From Hevea brasiliensis (lineage: Eukaryota > Streptophyta > Magnoliopsida > Malpighiales > Euphorbiaceae), in NCBI RefSeq assembly GCF_030052815.1, contig NC_079505.1, positions 27,544,843 to 27,608,842 on the forward strand: DNA of 64,000 nt, given 5' to 3'. The notes beneath the pieces are model-generated. The model saw only the letters and a list, made by a program, of their open reading frames with translations. It searched no databases and was not told the origin of the DNA. A program made the translations under genes and the position numbers. Numbering within the stretch: the stretch's first letter is position 1; each line of letters begins with the position of its first letter. Below are positions 23,497 to 35,796 of the stretch, in pieces.

Positions 23497-25910
23497 CCCC
23501 TCACCCGTCTACAATGTTGCTGAGTGAGGAGTGCCACATTTGGTGCCGAAGCACCCTATGTTATCCTGCCATGTTCATTGTTAATTTTTTTAACTTTAAA
23601 GAAAACATATGAATTTTTTTTTATATCACAATTTATTTCTATGGAAACCCGGGCAGAGTCTCCTCTGTTTTATTAACATCTGGCAGGTTCCACTAGCTAC
23701 CTTTTAAAAATAATTTCATATATATTTATCTTGTCATATAACATATCTTTTCTTACTCATACAATTTCAACTGAATATACCTTTCATTCATTCATTCATA
23801 TGGGAATTTATATACATGCATTTATAGTCTCAAAATATAATTATAATTTATTACAGAGTTCAAACTTAATATACATTAGACTGTACATGATACAAAATGC
23901 AAAATCCTAGTAACATGGGCCCTAGCAAAATAAAACACTGCTGAGGTGGACACTGAGCTGTAGCTGTAGCAGATCTGGTCAGTGTGTTGTCGATACATTA
24001 TTGTGGCGGTTGCTGCTGCTGCTGTGTCTGTTGGGTCTGGTCTCCAATACCTACGTGATGGAAAATCCAACATGCTAAGCAAATTGCTTAGTAGTGCATA
24101 ATATTAAAGCAGAATAACTAAATGATTTAAAATGACAATAATATGTGTAATTTCATAATTCTAGGTCAATTGCATATTTTATAGCACTTTAGAATCAATA
24201 TATTTATCAGGATTTTATCTATGCATATATTTTATTTTCAGTGTCCTTAAACTCATATCAGTGAATTTGTCATCAATTCTAAGACATTTATAAATTTTCT
24301 ACACTTTGGGAATAGTTAAATTTAACAGTATCTTTTCTGTTCATTTCTTATATAGTCTAAGTCATTTATGACTTTTCTGTACTTTGAAAATAAATTAATT
24401 ATCAGTATCTTTTTTGTGTATTAATTTCATTCTCTGGCTTTTTAAACTCATATTAGAGTCTTTGGAATCATAGCAGTGCATTTTATGTCATATCAGTGTA
24501 TTTCATGTCATATCTGTATATTTGTGCTCAAGTAACCTATAACAAACTATAATACTGGATGCACAGGAGTATATGGGTTAAACAGCCATATGTCTACCTG
24601 GTATACATCTATCAGGCATGAGGGTAGCTATCAGGCACAAGGCCAACTGTCAGGCTTGTAAAGCCAGAAATAAAGTTTGGCACAATGGCCAATAAGTAGG
24701 CATATAGCCTGTAGAACAATCATGCTAGACATATATTGTCAGTTCATGATTTTCTCTGTAGACAGTACTGATATCTGTGGTCCTTAATTGGTATATCAAT
24801 CTATCCAACTATATAAATATAAGCCTAGGTTTACTATGGGCAATTAAGTATTAATAATTATGAAACAAAATTTATATGTCCATGTATTGTAGGAAAATGG
24901 GTCCCACATAACTATTTTATGTGATTTGGCATGTATTGACTTATTAGGGATAAGTCAATAATTTATTTCAAGAACCTTTCTTTAGGTTCATTTTTTTTTT
25001 GTATCTTAATTTTTGCAAATCAATTTGAATAATTTATTTGGACAGCCTGTGGTAACATTTAGTCCTAGTATTTTTCATAGGAATTGTTGCCCTATGTCTT
25101 ATAGTCATTTAGAAATTTTTAATTGAAAATTTTCAAGCCTTATGGAATTATTTATAGTCACATTATTGGCTTGAATTCGAATAGCCTATATTAACATGCT
25201 TTCCATTTAGGTCAACATATTTGACCTTAAATTTAGGCTTCATACATTTATAATTTGAGAATGATGTCCGAAACAAAGTTTTAGGACTGTTTCTTAGCTT
25301 TTCAGATTGGTATGGCTCATTTTAATGGAAGACTTCTAGTGGGAAATATGCTTAAATGAATATGCTGGGTTTAATGGTCACTTGTACCATTCCCAGTTTT
25401 TGTGCACTAACTTTTACCTATCCATTTGATTAGTTTGTAGCCATTGTTTGGCCACACTTCCTTCATCGAAGTTGTTCCTCTATGTCTTCTCTTTATTTTC
25501 CCTTTTGAGTCATGTCAATTGGATGTTTAGAACTCAAGTTATGGTTGAATAACCATAATGATACACCTATATTATATAGATATTTTTAAGCACATTTGTA
25601 TAATATTTCATGGCATTTAGAATAACAATCTCATGCATGGTTATTGATTTCATTAACTTTTGTAAATTCCAATGCGAGGCTCTAAATTCTATGTTTTTAC
25701 AGTATTTCAGGTATTTTGGAGAAGTCCTAGAGCATAGGAATGCAAAGGGAAGCTTGGAAAGGTCAAAAGACTGAGAATTGTTGCTGATACAAAGTACACG
25801 GGCCGTGTAAGAACAACCATGGACCCGTGTAAGATTCTGCCAGAAGAAATTCATAAAAGCCATGGAAGAACAAAATACACGGGCCATGTACCTCGACTCG
25901 TGTAATGACC
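23490..25910 (-). mobile_element. G4 3' LTR (truncated)
   Basis: Plus orientation starts TGTTACACCCCTCACC, the reverse of an LTR end. It matches 52390 to about 54805 almost throughout. It has the stem-loop TAAGCAA/TTGCTTA at 24076-24090 and an ACACGG/CCGTGT palindrome array at 25796-25908. It stops at 25910, where C1 LTR sequence begins, so its U3 edge and everything up to C1 were lost. The small open frames at 23876 and 25567 are not genes. Confidence 0.82.
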
Positions 25911-26240
25911 ATGTTTGTTATGTGGCATGAGACTCACCATTCCATCTTATTTATATCTCATATAAATATATTGGGAACAAACATGAATACAATCTTTCTA
26001 GATAAGTGATGTCCTGTGTGAAGTATCCTCGATTGTGAACTAATTTATGGTACTTTGTACTAGAAATACTGTCACTTATATTCTTAATAACTTAAGAATA
26101 GAATTTCTAACAAAATAGCAATGGACATTTTCTATTACATATAAATACATTATGTAAACAGAAAAGTGAAATTGCCTTTTATTAATAAAATATGTACAAG
26201 ATACATACTAAATGATATGCTCTAGGGCATACTACTAACA
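25911..26240 (-). repeat. C1 3' LTR (first ~330 bp only)
   Basis: The reverse complement starts TGTTAGTAGTATGCC, as in S1. Homology stops at about 25911, where G4 LTR sequence takes over, so about 1.75 kb of this LTR is missing. Confidence 0.88.
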
Positions 26241-26250
26241 ATCTCCCACT
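26241..26250 (-). other. C1 polypurine tract
   Basis: On the minus strand AGTGGGAGAT immediately precedes the 3' LTR start at 26240. Confidence 0.8.
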
Positions 26251-26299
26251 AGCACTAGAGCCATTCATTACAATATCTTAGACCCATCTTCTCAAGATA

Positions 26300-27160
26300 T
26301 CAGTCTAACTGAGCTTGTGACATAGGCTTCATGAATGGATCAGCTGGATTTTCAGCTGATGCTATTTTCTGCATGGCTACATCACCTTGCCCAACTATCT
26401 CTTTGATAATTTGGTAGTGTCGTTCTATGTGTTTGGATTTCTGGTGAGACTGGGGTTCCTTATATCTAAACAGTCTCTTTTGCAGCATCTGATGCAGCAA
26501 TATACTTAGCCTCTATAGTGAAATCAGCAATCGTACTCTATTTGAAACTCTTCCAATTGACTGCACCTCCATTACAAATGAACACAAACCCAGAGGTAGA
26601 CTTTCTATCATCAATATCTGATTAGAAATTAGAATCAGTATAACCATCCAATTGTAAGTTAGCACCTCCATAAATCAAGAATAAATCCTTAGTTCTTCTC
26701 AAGTACTTAAAGATATTCTTGACAGCTATCCAGTATTTCAAACCTGGATTGGATTGAAACCTGCAAGTCAAACTAACAGCATATGCGATATCCGGCCTAG
26801 TACACAACATTGCATACATCAAACTTCCAATAACCAAAGCATATGGAATCCTGGCTATTTTATCTCTCTCTTTAGGTGTCTTTGGAGATATCTCTTTAGA
26901 AAGGTGGATACCATGTCTCACTGGTAACAATCCTCTCTTGGAATCAAGCATGTTAAACCTCTTTAACACTTTTTCCCAGTATAGACTTTGGGATAAACCA
27001 ATTATTCTTTTCGCTCTATCTCTATAGATGCGAATCCCAAGAATATAGGTTGCCTCCCCTAAGTCTTTCATGGAGAATGTATTTGACAACCATACCTTTA
27101 CAACTATCAATAAACCTATGTCATTACCCATCAATAAAATGTCATCCACATATAAGATAA
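26300..27160 (-). pseudogene. C1 reverse transcriptase C-terminal half and RNase H
   Basis: The catalytic YVDD is at 27152-27141, followed by DILLMGND, then FSMKDLGEATYILGI and the RNase H entry (DGYTDSNF, then DDRKSTSGFVF, EAKYIAASDAA). The final block (KSKHIERHY, IASAENPADPF) reads at 26500-26300 in another frame. Stops occur near 26618 and 26548 and twice near 26475. It makes and finishes the cDNA in the family; here it is inactive. Confidence 0.9.
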
Positions 27161-27898
27161 GAAAAGTGACAGCACGATCACTAACCTTCTTATATACACA
27201 TGGTTCATCCTTATTTTTGATAAAACCAAATGACTTAATAGCTTCATCAAAACGGATGTTCTAACTCCTCAAAGCTTGTTTCAACCCATAAATAGATCGC
27301 TTTAGCTTGCATATCTTGGAACCATCTTGGGATTCAAAACCCCTAGGTTGTTTCATGAAAATGTTTTCTTCAATGTATCCATTGAGAAAAGTTGTTTTGA
27401 CATCCATCTGTCAAATCTCATAATCATAGTATGCAGTTATTGCTAATAGAATCCTAATTGATTTAAGCATGGCAACAGGCAGAAAGTCTCCTCATAGTCG
27501 ATTCCTTGCCTTTGGCAAAACCCCTTCGCTACTAGCCTTGCTTTATAGGTCTCTACCTTTCCATCAGAACTAATTTTCTTCTTGAAAACCCATTTATTCC
27601 CTATATGTACAATACCTTCAGGTGGGTCAACAAGATCCCAAACTTGATTCTTATACATGGAATCAATTTTGGATTTCATAGCTTCAATCCATTTTAAAGA
27701 GTCTATATCTGATATAGCTTCTTCATAGGTAAGTGGATCATCTCCATGATCTACTTCTTCATGAGTAAACAACTCTTGTTCATCTTTATGAAAGAAACCA
27801 TATCTCATTGGTGGGTGAGATAGCCTAGTTGATCTTTGAGGAATTACTGTAGATGTTTCATCAATAGGTGTAGGTTGACTAGATGGATCTATATCCAT
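27161..27898 (-). pseudogene. C1 reverse transcriptase N-terminal half
   Basis: From 27898 down: a linker, then LKWIEAMKSKI, NQVWDLVDPPEG, GNKWVFKKK, YKARLVAKG and GIDYEETF, the standard copia RT entry. A frameshift near 27480 follows EETF. The next frame continues with QMDVKTTFLNGY, KLKRSIYGLKQA and the stretch leading to YVDD at 27152. Two stops stand where the family has Trp (near 27415 and 27263). Confidence 0.9.
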
Positions 27899-27977
27899 TT
27901 GATCTATTGGCTAGTCAGAATTCTCCAATTCTAACTCTATTTGCCTTCCTTTGCCTCTTTCTTGAATAAACCATTGT

Positions 27978-28923
27978 TCAAGAAAAAATGGCATCTCTAC
28001 TTACCATAACCTTTTGTGATGTAGGAAAATAAAAATAATATCCAAAACTTTCTTTTGGATATCCAACAAATCTACCTTTTTTTGATTTGGTTTTCAATTT
28101 ATCAGTGTTTAGCTTTTTAATATAAGCTAGACAACCCCAAATCTTAACATACTTAAGACTTGGTTTTCTTTCATGACATATCTCATAAGGTGTGAAAGAA
28201 ACTGAATTTAATGGAATCTTATTCAGAATATGGAAAGCTGATTCTAATGTAAATCCCCAAAAGGAGATTGGCATATCAGTATAGCTCATCATACTACGTA
28301 CCATATCTAATAGGGTACGATTTATCCTTTTAGATACACCATTCAACTGTGGCATTCCTAGAAGAGTCAGCTGGGAAACAATGCCATACTCTTTTAAGTA
28401 TTCATCAAATTCAGTACTCAAGTATTCACCTCCACGATCTGATCGAAGAGCTTTAATACTTTTTCCTGTTTGATTCTCTACTTCAGATTTAAATTTTTTG
28501 AACTTTTTAAAGGATTCATGTTTGTATTTCATCAAATACAAATACCCAAACCTTGATTTATCATCAGTAAAGGTAATAAAGTAATGAAAATCACCTCTAG
28601 TCATTTCTTTAAATGGACCACATACATCACTATGTATTAGCTCCAAAATATTTTCAGCTCTTAGTCCTTGTCCAACAAAGGGTGATCTAGTCACTTTGTC
28701 CTGAAGGCAAGATTTACAAATTGGAGTAGGTTCAGAACCTAATGAGGATAAAATCCCCATTTTCTCCAGTTTTGTAATCCTATCTTTTGCAACATGACCT
28801 AATCTTAAGTGCCAAATATATTTTGAACTTGAGTTGATTTTCATCGTGGCATTGCATTCTTTTAGATTGCTTGCATTAGATTTGTATTTAACATTATTAT
28901 CTAAATAATAAAATCCATCATGC
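27978..28923 (-). pseudogene. C1 integrase (copia) with pre-integrase zinc region
   Basis: A 288-residue frame from 28844 to 27978. The His-Cys zinc region is WHLRLGH with CKSCLQDK (residues 11-50). The catalytic Asp residues are D73 (HSDVCGP) and D136 (RSDRGGEY). The third catalytic residue, Glu in the family, is Lys at residue 172 (NGVSKRINRTLLDM), a G-to-A change at the expected 36-residue spacing, so it would be inactive even though this frame is unbroken. The frame upstream of the listed Met also reads (HDGFYYLDNNVK), up to the S2 insertion at 28923. Confidence 0.93.
28919..28923. repeat. S2 target-site duplication (CATGC), left
   Basis: CATGC stands before S2 and again at 31039-31043, inside C1 pol. 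Confidence 0.82.
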
Positions 28924-31038
28924 TGTTAGTAGTATGCCCTAGAGCATATCATTTAGTATGTATCTTGTACATATTCTTATTAATAAAAGGCATTTTCACT
29001 TTTTCGTTTACATAATATATTTATGTGTAATAGAAAAGGTCCATTGATATTTTGTTAGAAATATTATTCTTAAGTTGTTAAGAATATGAGTGATAATATT
29101 TCTAGCACAAAGTATCATAAATAGGTTCACAATCGAGGATACTTCATAATAAGGACATGACTTATCCAGAAAGATTGTATTCATGTTTGTTCCCAAGTTA
29201 TTTATATGAGATATAAATAAGATGGAATGGTGAGTCTCATACCATTTAACAAACATGATAGGCACTTATAAATGATAAGTAGGCCGAACCAGTGACACTT
29301 ATGACAAGCACATGGAGTTTACTCTTGTCAATGTTTTGTCATAAATCATATCAGTACATATAATCTTTAGACCTGAGATATCACAGTTATCTTGTATATA
29401 GGTAGTTTGAGTTTGATACTGCTTTCATACTTGTACTATATATGGGCATATGGGCATGTGTTGGCTCCTACTAGTTATTTATGGAGGTAGGTGTTGATCA
29501 AGATGGAATCTGTTCCTCTAAGTAAATAGAGATAAAATCTGATGTTCATTTAATTGTTCTTGATGTTTCAAGTTCCTGGCCAGGACAAATAAATTTATTC
29601 AAAAAAGAGTTTCTGATGAGAAAATCTTTTTAATCAAGAACTAGAATTAAAAGAGAACATAATATTCATAGCAAATGGAGTTTGACATAAACCATGACTC
29701 CAGCATGAGTTGGGATTTTGTAACAGAGAGATTCTAGTGCATGGTAACATATGATTATAGGTTCATTTAAGGTAAACCTTATTACTAATTAGGTAGCCAT
29801 GGCATGCTATGCTAGGTGTTAACCATGGTCTATGAGGTTTATAAAATGATTTAGAGAAATCATTTATGGTAAGAAAGAGTTCTGATGATATTAAGAGTTG
29901 ATATCATGTCTCATTGCCAATTAGTGATGAGCCTAGTAAGTCACACACATACACAAGTTATCACCTATTTAAATATGATTTAATTAATTAATTAAGGAGT
30001 TTAATTGATTAATTAAATAGGTTTGGTTTGCAATTAAATTGCAGAGTCCCTAGCATGACTTGAAACCAAATCTAGATTATTGGATGTATAGTATAAGTTA
30101 AATTTATATTTAAAGTGTTTAAATATGAATTTAATTAATGAGAAATTAATTAATAGAGATTAATTAATTAATTAATTTATATTTGATATAAATTGATTAG
30201 AAGAAGAAAAATAATTATTTTGGGTTAAGAACTCAAAATTAAGACACAGGGGCATTTTGGTCATTTCACAGTGTGACACGTGGCACCATGGGATGGTGAC
30301 ACATGGGATTACACATAAGCTTGCCAAATATTTTTTTTAATCATGTAAGATGATTAAAATCAAGATTAAATATAGGTTTGACACTTGGCACAATGTGATT
30401 GGGTCACTTAAACCTAGAGCTAATCAAAGGGTGAAATGTGGCAAGGGTTTAATGTGTTAACCTAGCTATTTAAGTGTTGTTATGAAAAGAAAAGCAACTA
30501 GCAGCCACTCCTCTCCTTTGTCACGCCACTTTGAGGCTTTTCATCTATTCTTCTTCATCTCTCATCAATTCAAAGAGATTAGCCATCAATCTCTTGAATT
30601 AAGAACACTAGAAATTGTTTCTAGTGTCCTGTTTACATCTCTAATCTCTTAAAAGGCAGAACTTGAATTTCTAATTAATAGAAAAAGTTTTAGAAGCTGT
30701 TCAAGGGCTGCCATAGGTGTTCTTGGTGTGGACAAGATAGAGGGACAACATCTGGTGTCCTGAAGACGAATCTCAAAGGCATGCACACGCTGCAAAGGCA
30801 TCAAGAGGTTAGTGTAATCGTTCTTGATTTAATCTAGGGTTCTAAAATTAATCTGATTAATTTTAAAATCTTAAATGGCAAATATAGATCTAAAAACATA
30901 TTAAAAGAGTTTTAATATGTTGTTTATCATTGAAATCAAATAGATAAAAATAAATCTTGCATGATGCATGTGACCCTAGGTGAAAATTTTTGAATTTAAT
31001 GGTATAAACTTGTGTTTTTCACGCTTCCGTTCCTTAAA
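28924..31038 (+). mobile_element. S2: copia solo LTR inserted into C1
   Basis: About 2115 bp, TGTTAGTAG to CCTTAAA (terminal CA mutated). It is the same family as S1 and as the LTRs of its host C1, but in the opposite orientation. Flanked by CATGC. The host frame resumes directly to its right. No genes. Confidence 0.88.
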
Positions 31039-32079
31039 CATGCATATAACCCAAGCCAACATATTTATTTCCAAAATAAATATTGCAAACATCATTTACG
31101 AACTGAAATTCATAACTATCTCTAGTCAAACTAGATATAGAAATGATGTTCTTAAAAGCATCAAGTACATGCAAAACCTTATTTAAATACAAAACATGTC
31201 CACACATATATAAGAATTTAGATCCTATGGCTAATGCTTCAATAGTTGAGCCATTGCCTATTCAGAGTCTAATATCTCGTTACTGTAAGCTACTACTACT
31301 TGCTATACTCTGGGCAGTTCCTATTTCAGTGCCCATCCTTATTGCAGTGAAAACACTTTCCTTTGCCTCCATCAACTTTTGTCTTCCCTTTCTATTTGGC
31401 TATCTTCTTGGAAGGTCCTAGAACTTGAGGTTTCTTTTTCTTATTGCCCTTCTTCTTGTTGGACTTTTCAACAGAAGAAGATGCAATCAAAGCTACCTCT
31501 TTTCCTTTATTGCCCGGCATATTCTTTTGGGCAATAACAAGCATGTTAAGTAAACCAGCCAAGGTGTATTCCTACTTAGTCATATGGAAATTTATCACAA
31601 AATTCCCAAATGACTCAGGCAAGGACTACAGGATCAAATCCCTCTGCAGTTGGAAATCCATGTTAAAGTCAAGATGTTCCAGCTGCTCAATAAGTCGAAT
31701 CATCTTGTAGACATGATCCCCAACATTCTATCCCTCAGATATCCTCATTTGAAATAGCTGCCTAGATATCTCATACTTAGCATTCCTGCTATGCTCACCA
31801 TACAACTCTTGTAGGTGAAAGAGGATCTCACTTGCACTCTGCATGTTCTCATGCTGCTTCTGTAACTCATTACTCTCATAGAAGCAAGCATGTAACACTT
31901 GGCTCTCATATCATGCTCCTTTCACTTGTCCAAAGTTTCATGTTCCTCTTGAGTGGCCTCTAGAGGTAAGGGACTAGGAACCTTTGAGTCTAGAACATAT
32001 CCTATATGTTCAAGGTTTAGGAAAAGTTTCAAATTTCTTAGCCAATCAAAAAGATTAGGTCTTGTCAACCTATTGTGAT
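31039..32079 (-). pseudogene. gag: C1 gag C-terminal part and protease remnant
   Basis: Continues gag left of S3 (32079 to about 31314): RPNLFDWLRNLKLFL, then a capsid region. The zinc knuckle CX2CX4HX4C is at 31355-31314 (CFHCNKDGH, stop, NRNC); the stop is TGA where Trp is usual. Only about 50 bases separate the knuckle from a protease C-terminal block (GNGSTIEALAIGS, then KVLHVLDAFKNIISI), so the protease active site appears deleted. It then reads into the S2 boundary. Confidence 0.82.
32075..32079. repeat. S3 target-site duplication (GTGAT), left
   Basis: GTGAT before S3 and again at 35743-35747; deleting S3 and one copy keeps the C1 gag frame open (SILDHNRLTRPN). Confidence 0.92.
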
Positions 32080-32491
32080 TGTCGCAAGGTGTTTTGCGGT
32101 CGCCTGGACGAACACTCATCGAAGTGGGAAAAGTGAGGAGTCGCCACTTTAATTTTGAGGGAAATTAAAGAAAACCATTTGTGAAAGTAAATTAAAATGA
32201 AACCACTTCAAAAACAGAGATTCTAGGTTCGGGGTCCGTAAACGGGCGGGGAAGGTGTTAGGCACCCCACCTCGTCCCTCAACGAGGGTAAGCAGATTTA
32301 ACTTCACATTCTTCGTAGTTAGGAGGGTTTGAATGGAAATGTTAATCCTTTTGACCGAAAGGAATGTTTGATTTTTTACTAATCCGGATTACCCAGATAC
32401 ATAAGTAAATGAGACAACCTTAGTGAGTTGCTATTGCGTGTTAATTTTACTTCAGGGGGAATCATCTTACGTATTTGTTAAAATTTAATTT

Positions 32492-32930
32492 GGGAATCGA
32501 ATAAGAGCTCTACTCCGATCACCTTTAAATATTTATTAAAATTTTTAAAATTGAGAATCGGATAAGAACTCTCCTCTGGTCTCTTTTTTAAATATTTGAT
32601 AAAATTTTTAAGTGAGAACCAGATAAGAACTCTCCTCCGATCTCCTTTTAAATGTTTATTAAAATTTTTAAGTGAGAACCGGATAAGAACTCTCCTCCGA
32701 TCTCTTTTTAAATATTTATTAAAAAATTTTAAGTGAGAACCGGATAAGAACTCTCCTCCGATCTCCTTTTAAATATTTGTTAAGATTTTTAAGTGAGAAC
32801 CGGATAAGAACTCTCCTCCGATCTCCTTTTAAATATTTATTAAAACTTTAGATTGAGAATCGGATAAGAACTCTCCTCCGATCTCTTTTATTTTAATAGG
32901 GATCGGATAAGGACTTTTCTGATCTTTTGA
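32492..32930. repeat. ~60-bp tandem array in S3
   Basis: Seven to eight units of 57-62 bases, each with GGATAAGAACTCTCCTCCGA and an AT-rich tail (TTTTAAATATTTATTAAAA). The central units differ by only a few bases; the first and last are more diverged. Confidence 0.93.
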
Positions 32931-34548
32931 AACTTGATTACAGCTACCCGTCACGAAATCCTAGAACTAAGGGTTCTGGCATTTAAAGATGTGGGGGCTC
33001 GGAATAAGGCTTCTTTTAACTCATTGGTACCTTGTAACTAGTCAGGAGATACCAAACCGAATTTTCCGACCTTCCTATGTGGTCGCCTTACCAGTTCCTT
33101 TTAATACTCGATCTATCCCATTTATCTATCTTAAGGTTCGGTTTTACTCTGCCTTGTGACGTCTTACTCAATTGTCTTTTGCATTATTCTAGTGATTCGG
33201 CCTTACTATTTTCCTGACTTATTATTCAGACCTTTCATTATTTTAAAGAGACCCTTAAGATACAGTTACCTACATTTTATCCGACCACTTATATGCGACT
33301 CGGGACTAGAAGACTTACGTTCAGGAATAACAAAGATTAACAAAAAGAATGGACTGGTCAACACGGAAGTAAACTCGAGAATGACCTTCTTCGTGTTCTT
33401 TAGCGCAATATAAACTTGGAGAAAATTATATATATATATATAAAGAATAAAGGAAATACGTAAAATTAAGAACGAGCACTTAATAAAAAAGCAATATGAG
33501 CACTCACTTGTGGGGAGTCGGATCTATTGAACTAACTATGGGATCACAGAACGTAATGGGGGCCACGGGCTGGTAACCTGAAGACTAAGGTTCGCCTTAA
33601 AATGAAGAATACCTTGTTAAAATGCAGTCCGATCAATATTATAACCAAGTATGAATGAAGTTGAGCTTGGACAACGGAAGTGGGAATAAAGATAACAAAG
33701 ACAGAAAGTGAGATTGTCACAGGATAATGAACGAACTGAAAATGGAGAGTTTCAATATTCAGAAATCCTTTTCAAGAAAATACTTCAAAAAACTGGTTTC
33801 AAAAGTTTTTCTTATGAAAGCTTCAAAAATAGCAGAGTAACGAGCTGAATTAAGTTTCAGAGTCCTTCCGCTATATTCACTATTTGTCCTCTCTTGAACA
33901 GTTTTTCATGCAGGTATTTATAGGAACCGGGTGCTCCCCATGGAGGGTCAGGATCTGTTTTGAGGGAGATGGAGGGTTAAGATTTTGAAGGACATGATCT
34001 AAGGGCTCGGGAATTAAAGAGAATCAGAACGGACGACTGAGATCCCTTCCGAAGTATTTGTCCTTTTCTCTCTTCTAATCTGACGGCCCAAAATTTCTTG
34101 CCAAGAGCGATCCGAGGGCTAGGAGTGAAAGGCGCTGATCTTGTCATTTTCTTCTTCGATCCGAGGGCTCCGAGCTCGTCCTTACAAGTAAGATCAACGG
34201 TGGAGATTAGGATGTACAGCGCTGTCCTGACGTACTCTAGCACATGTCAGTAATGCGGGCGATTCTTGGGTGTGCGGTGAAGATTTCGTTTGCGACGCTT
34301 TAACTACCTCGACCTTGATTATGACGATAATCAGCAGGAGCTGTCTTATTCTTTTTGCTATCCGACCTCCTTTCTTTTCAATCTTCCTAACACGCTCTTT
34401 TCCGATCTTTCATGCCGGTCTCCCTTCTACCGATCTTTACCACACCGGTTTTCCTTTTATCGGGTTAGGTCCAGTCAAAGCATTTATTTCCCTTAATTCT
34501 CGAGGCGTCCGCTTCGTTTTCTACTTGCAATAAATGCTCAAATTTTCC

Positions 34549-34556
34549 TATATATA
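34549..34556 (+). promoter_or_regulatory. Probable TATA box of S3
   Basis: TATATATA about 2.47 kb into the LTR, after CAATAAATGC and before ACCTTCAACC. Position and surroundings fit an LTR core promoter; no transcript evidence. Confidence 0.5.
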
Positions 34557-35064
34557 CCTTCAACCAGGAAGCCCTACCTCATTTGACTTTCTCCCCTATT
34601 CTCCTCATTTTTCTTGTTCTAGCTGCTCCGGTAACAATCCCGGACAAGATGACCGCTTTTAATCTTTTTCCGGTTGCCCTCTTTGTTCCTTGCCTGAAAA
34701 TTTACGATCCCGGTGATCGATAAATAATGATGACCTTATCTGATGACAGTGAGAGAACTGGACTAATTAACCGATCTGGATCGAGGACCTCGATCGTGCC
34801 GATCTCGAATCATTCGCCCGATATAATCGGGCGAATCGATTTCAGGCGAAGATCGCTAATATTCCTCAACACCTGGATCGCTCTTTGGTGTTCATCCGCC
34901 TCTCCACACTGGGTGTTCCGACAGCTGCTCAGTTTTGAGCGGTAACTTTGATGACGACCTCTCTCATTCTCATGAGAGTCATAGTCCCCCCAGCCGATCT
35001 CCTGGTCAAACACATCTTTTGACTCAGCCACGAGACTAGGCTTTGACATAGGCCTTTTAGATAG

Positions 35065-35220
35065 GATGTTCCACCGATCTCTAAAGATCGCCCTTATGAT
35101 GTAATCAGACCTTTAATGTAATCCGATCTCTAGAGATCGCTCAAATGATGTAATTTGACCTTTAATGTAATCCAATCTCTAGAGATCGCCCAAATGATGT
35201 ATTCTCCCTTTTAATGTAAT
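35065..35220. repeat. ~54-bp tandem repeat with palindrome in S3
   Basis: Three units, each GATCTCTAGAGATCG-like, then ATGATGTA, then CCTTTTAATGTAAT. The middle unit holds a perfect 16-base palindrome at 35124-35139 (CGATCTCTAGAGATCG). Confidence 0.85.
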
Positions 35221-35747
35221 GACTGAATGAGATCGGAAAGTATCTAAGTTGCATGAGCGCCTGATTGTCTGAACATATTAGAACAACAACTAAAAGTGAT
35301 TATTAATCTAAGTGTGAGAGGTCGGAAAACACTATAAGCATGAGATCGGCTGGGAACCAACGCTAAACGGGACTTGATTAAAATTGGAAATTTGACTTGA
35401 ACACTTAAGATCGGAATCATCATTAAACCGGATCGGAACCTTAACTTTATTATTCCCAAACTTTTAAAAGAGAGATCGGTAATAAGACTGGTGGCACGAA
35501 GGTCTAGTGTTGGTTCAATCTCATTTGACAAGAAAGATCGGAAATATAATTGACTGGTCAGGGGACTTGACAATTAGTTTGAGAGATCGGTGAGGCTTTA
35601 AATGATATGGGGACTTAGTATTGATTTGATTCCTTTTGAGGAGAGATCGGAAATGTGATTGGCTGGCAAAGAGAGATTTAGTGCTGGGGTTCAGTTTCGA
35701 AATTCATTGATTATGGGGATCGGCCAAAATATGGTGTCAACAGTGAT

Positions 35748-35796
35748 CAAGTATGCTCGTAAGAAAATTAGATGGTGGTAGTAGTGGTGTGCTCAT
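35748..35796 (-). pseudogene. gag: C1 gag N-terminus
   Basis: The start ATG is at 35796: MSTPLLPPSNF, then SILDHNRL, joining the part left of S3 at 32079. The N-terminal wording (...NRLTRPNLFDW) is typical of copia gag. S3 split it after about 18 codons. Confidence 0.8.

Larger units (their letters stand above)
32080..35742 (+). mobile_element. S3: solo LTR, probably Ogre/Tat-type gypsy
   Basis: 3663 bp, TGTCGCAAGG to GTGTCAACA, flanked by GTGAT. It is unlike the other LTRs: richer in GATCGG words, with GAGTCGCCACTT and GGTGTTAGGCACCCC near the start, wording I associate with Ogre/Tat LTRs of dicots (family call uncertain). A TATA box at 34549 supports plus orientation. It contains two tandem arrays. 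Open frames inside (33156, 33977, 34270, 34727, 34810, 35244) are short, overlapping and show no known domain. Confidence 0.85.

Noticed and set aside
32492..32930. Regular repeats resembling a CRISPR array
   Set aside because: Units are contiguous with no unique spacers, and the genome is plant nuclear.
33156..35573. Several 70-110-residue frames in S3 as possible host genes
   Set aside because: They overlap on both strands, have no recognisable domain, and lie inside an LTR with exact target duplications.
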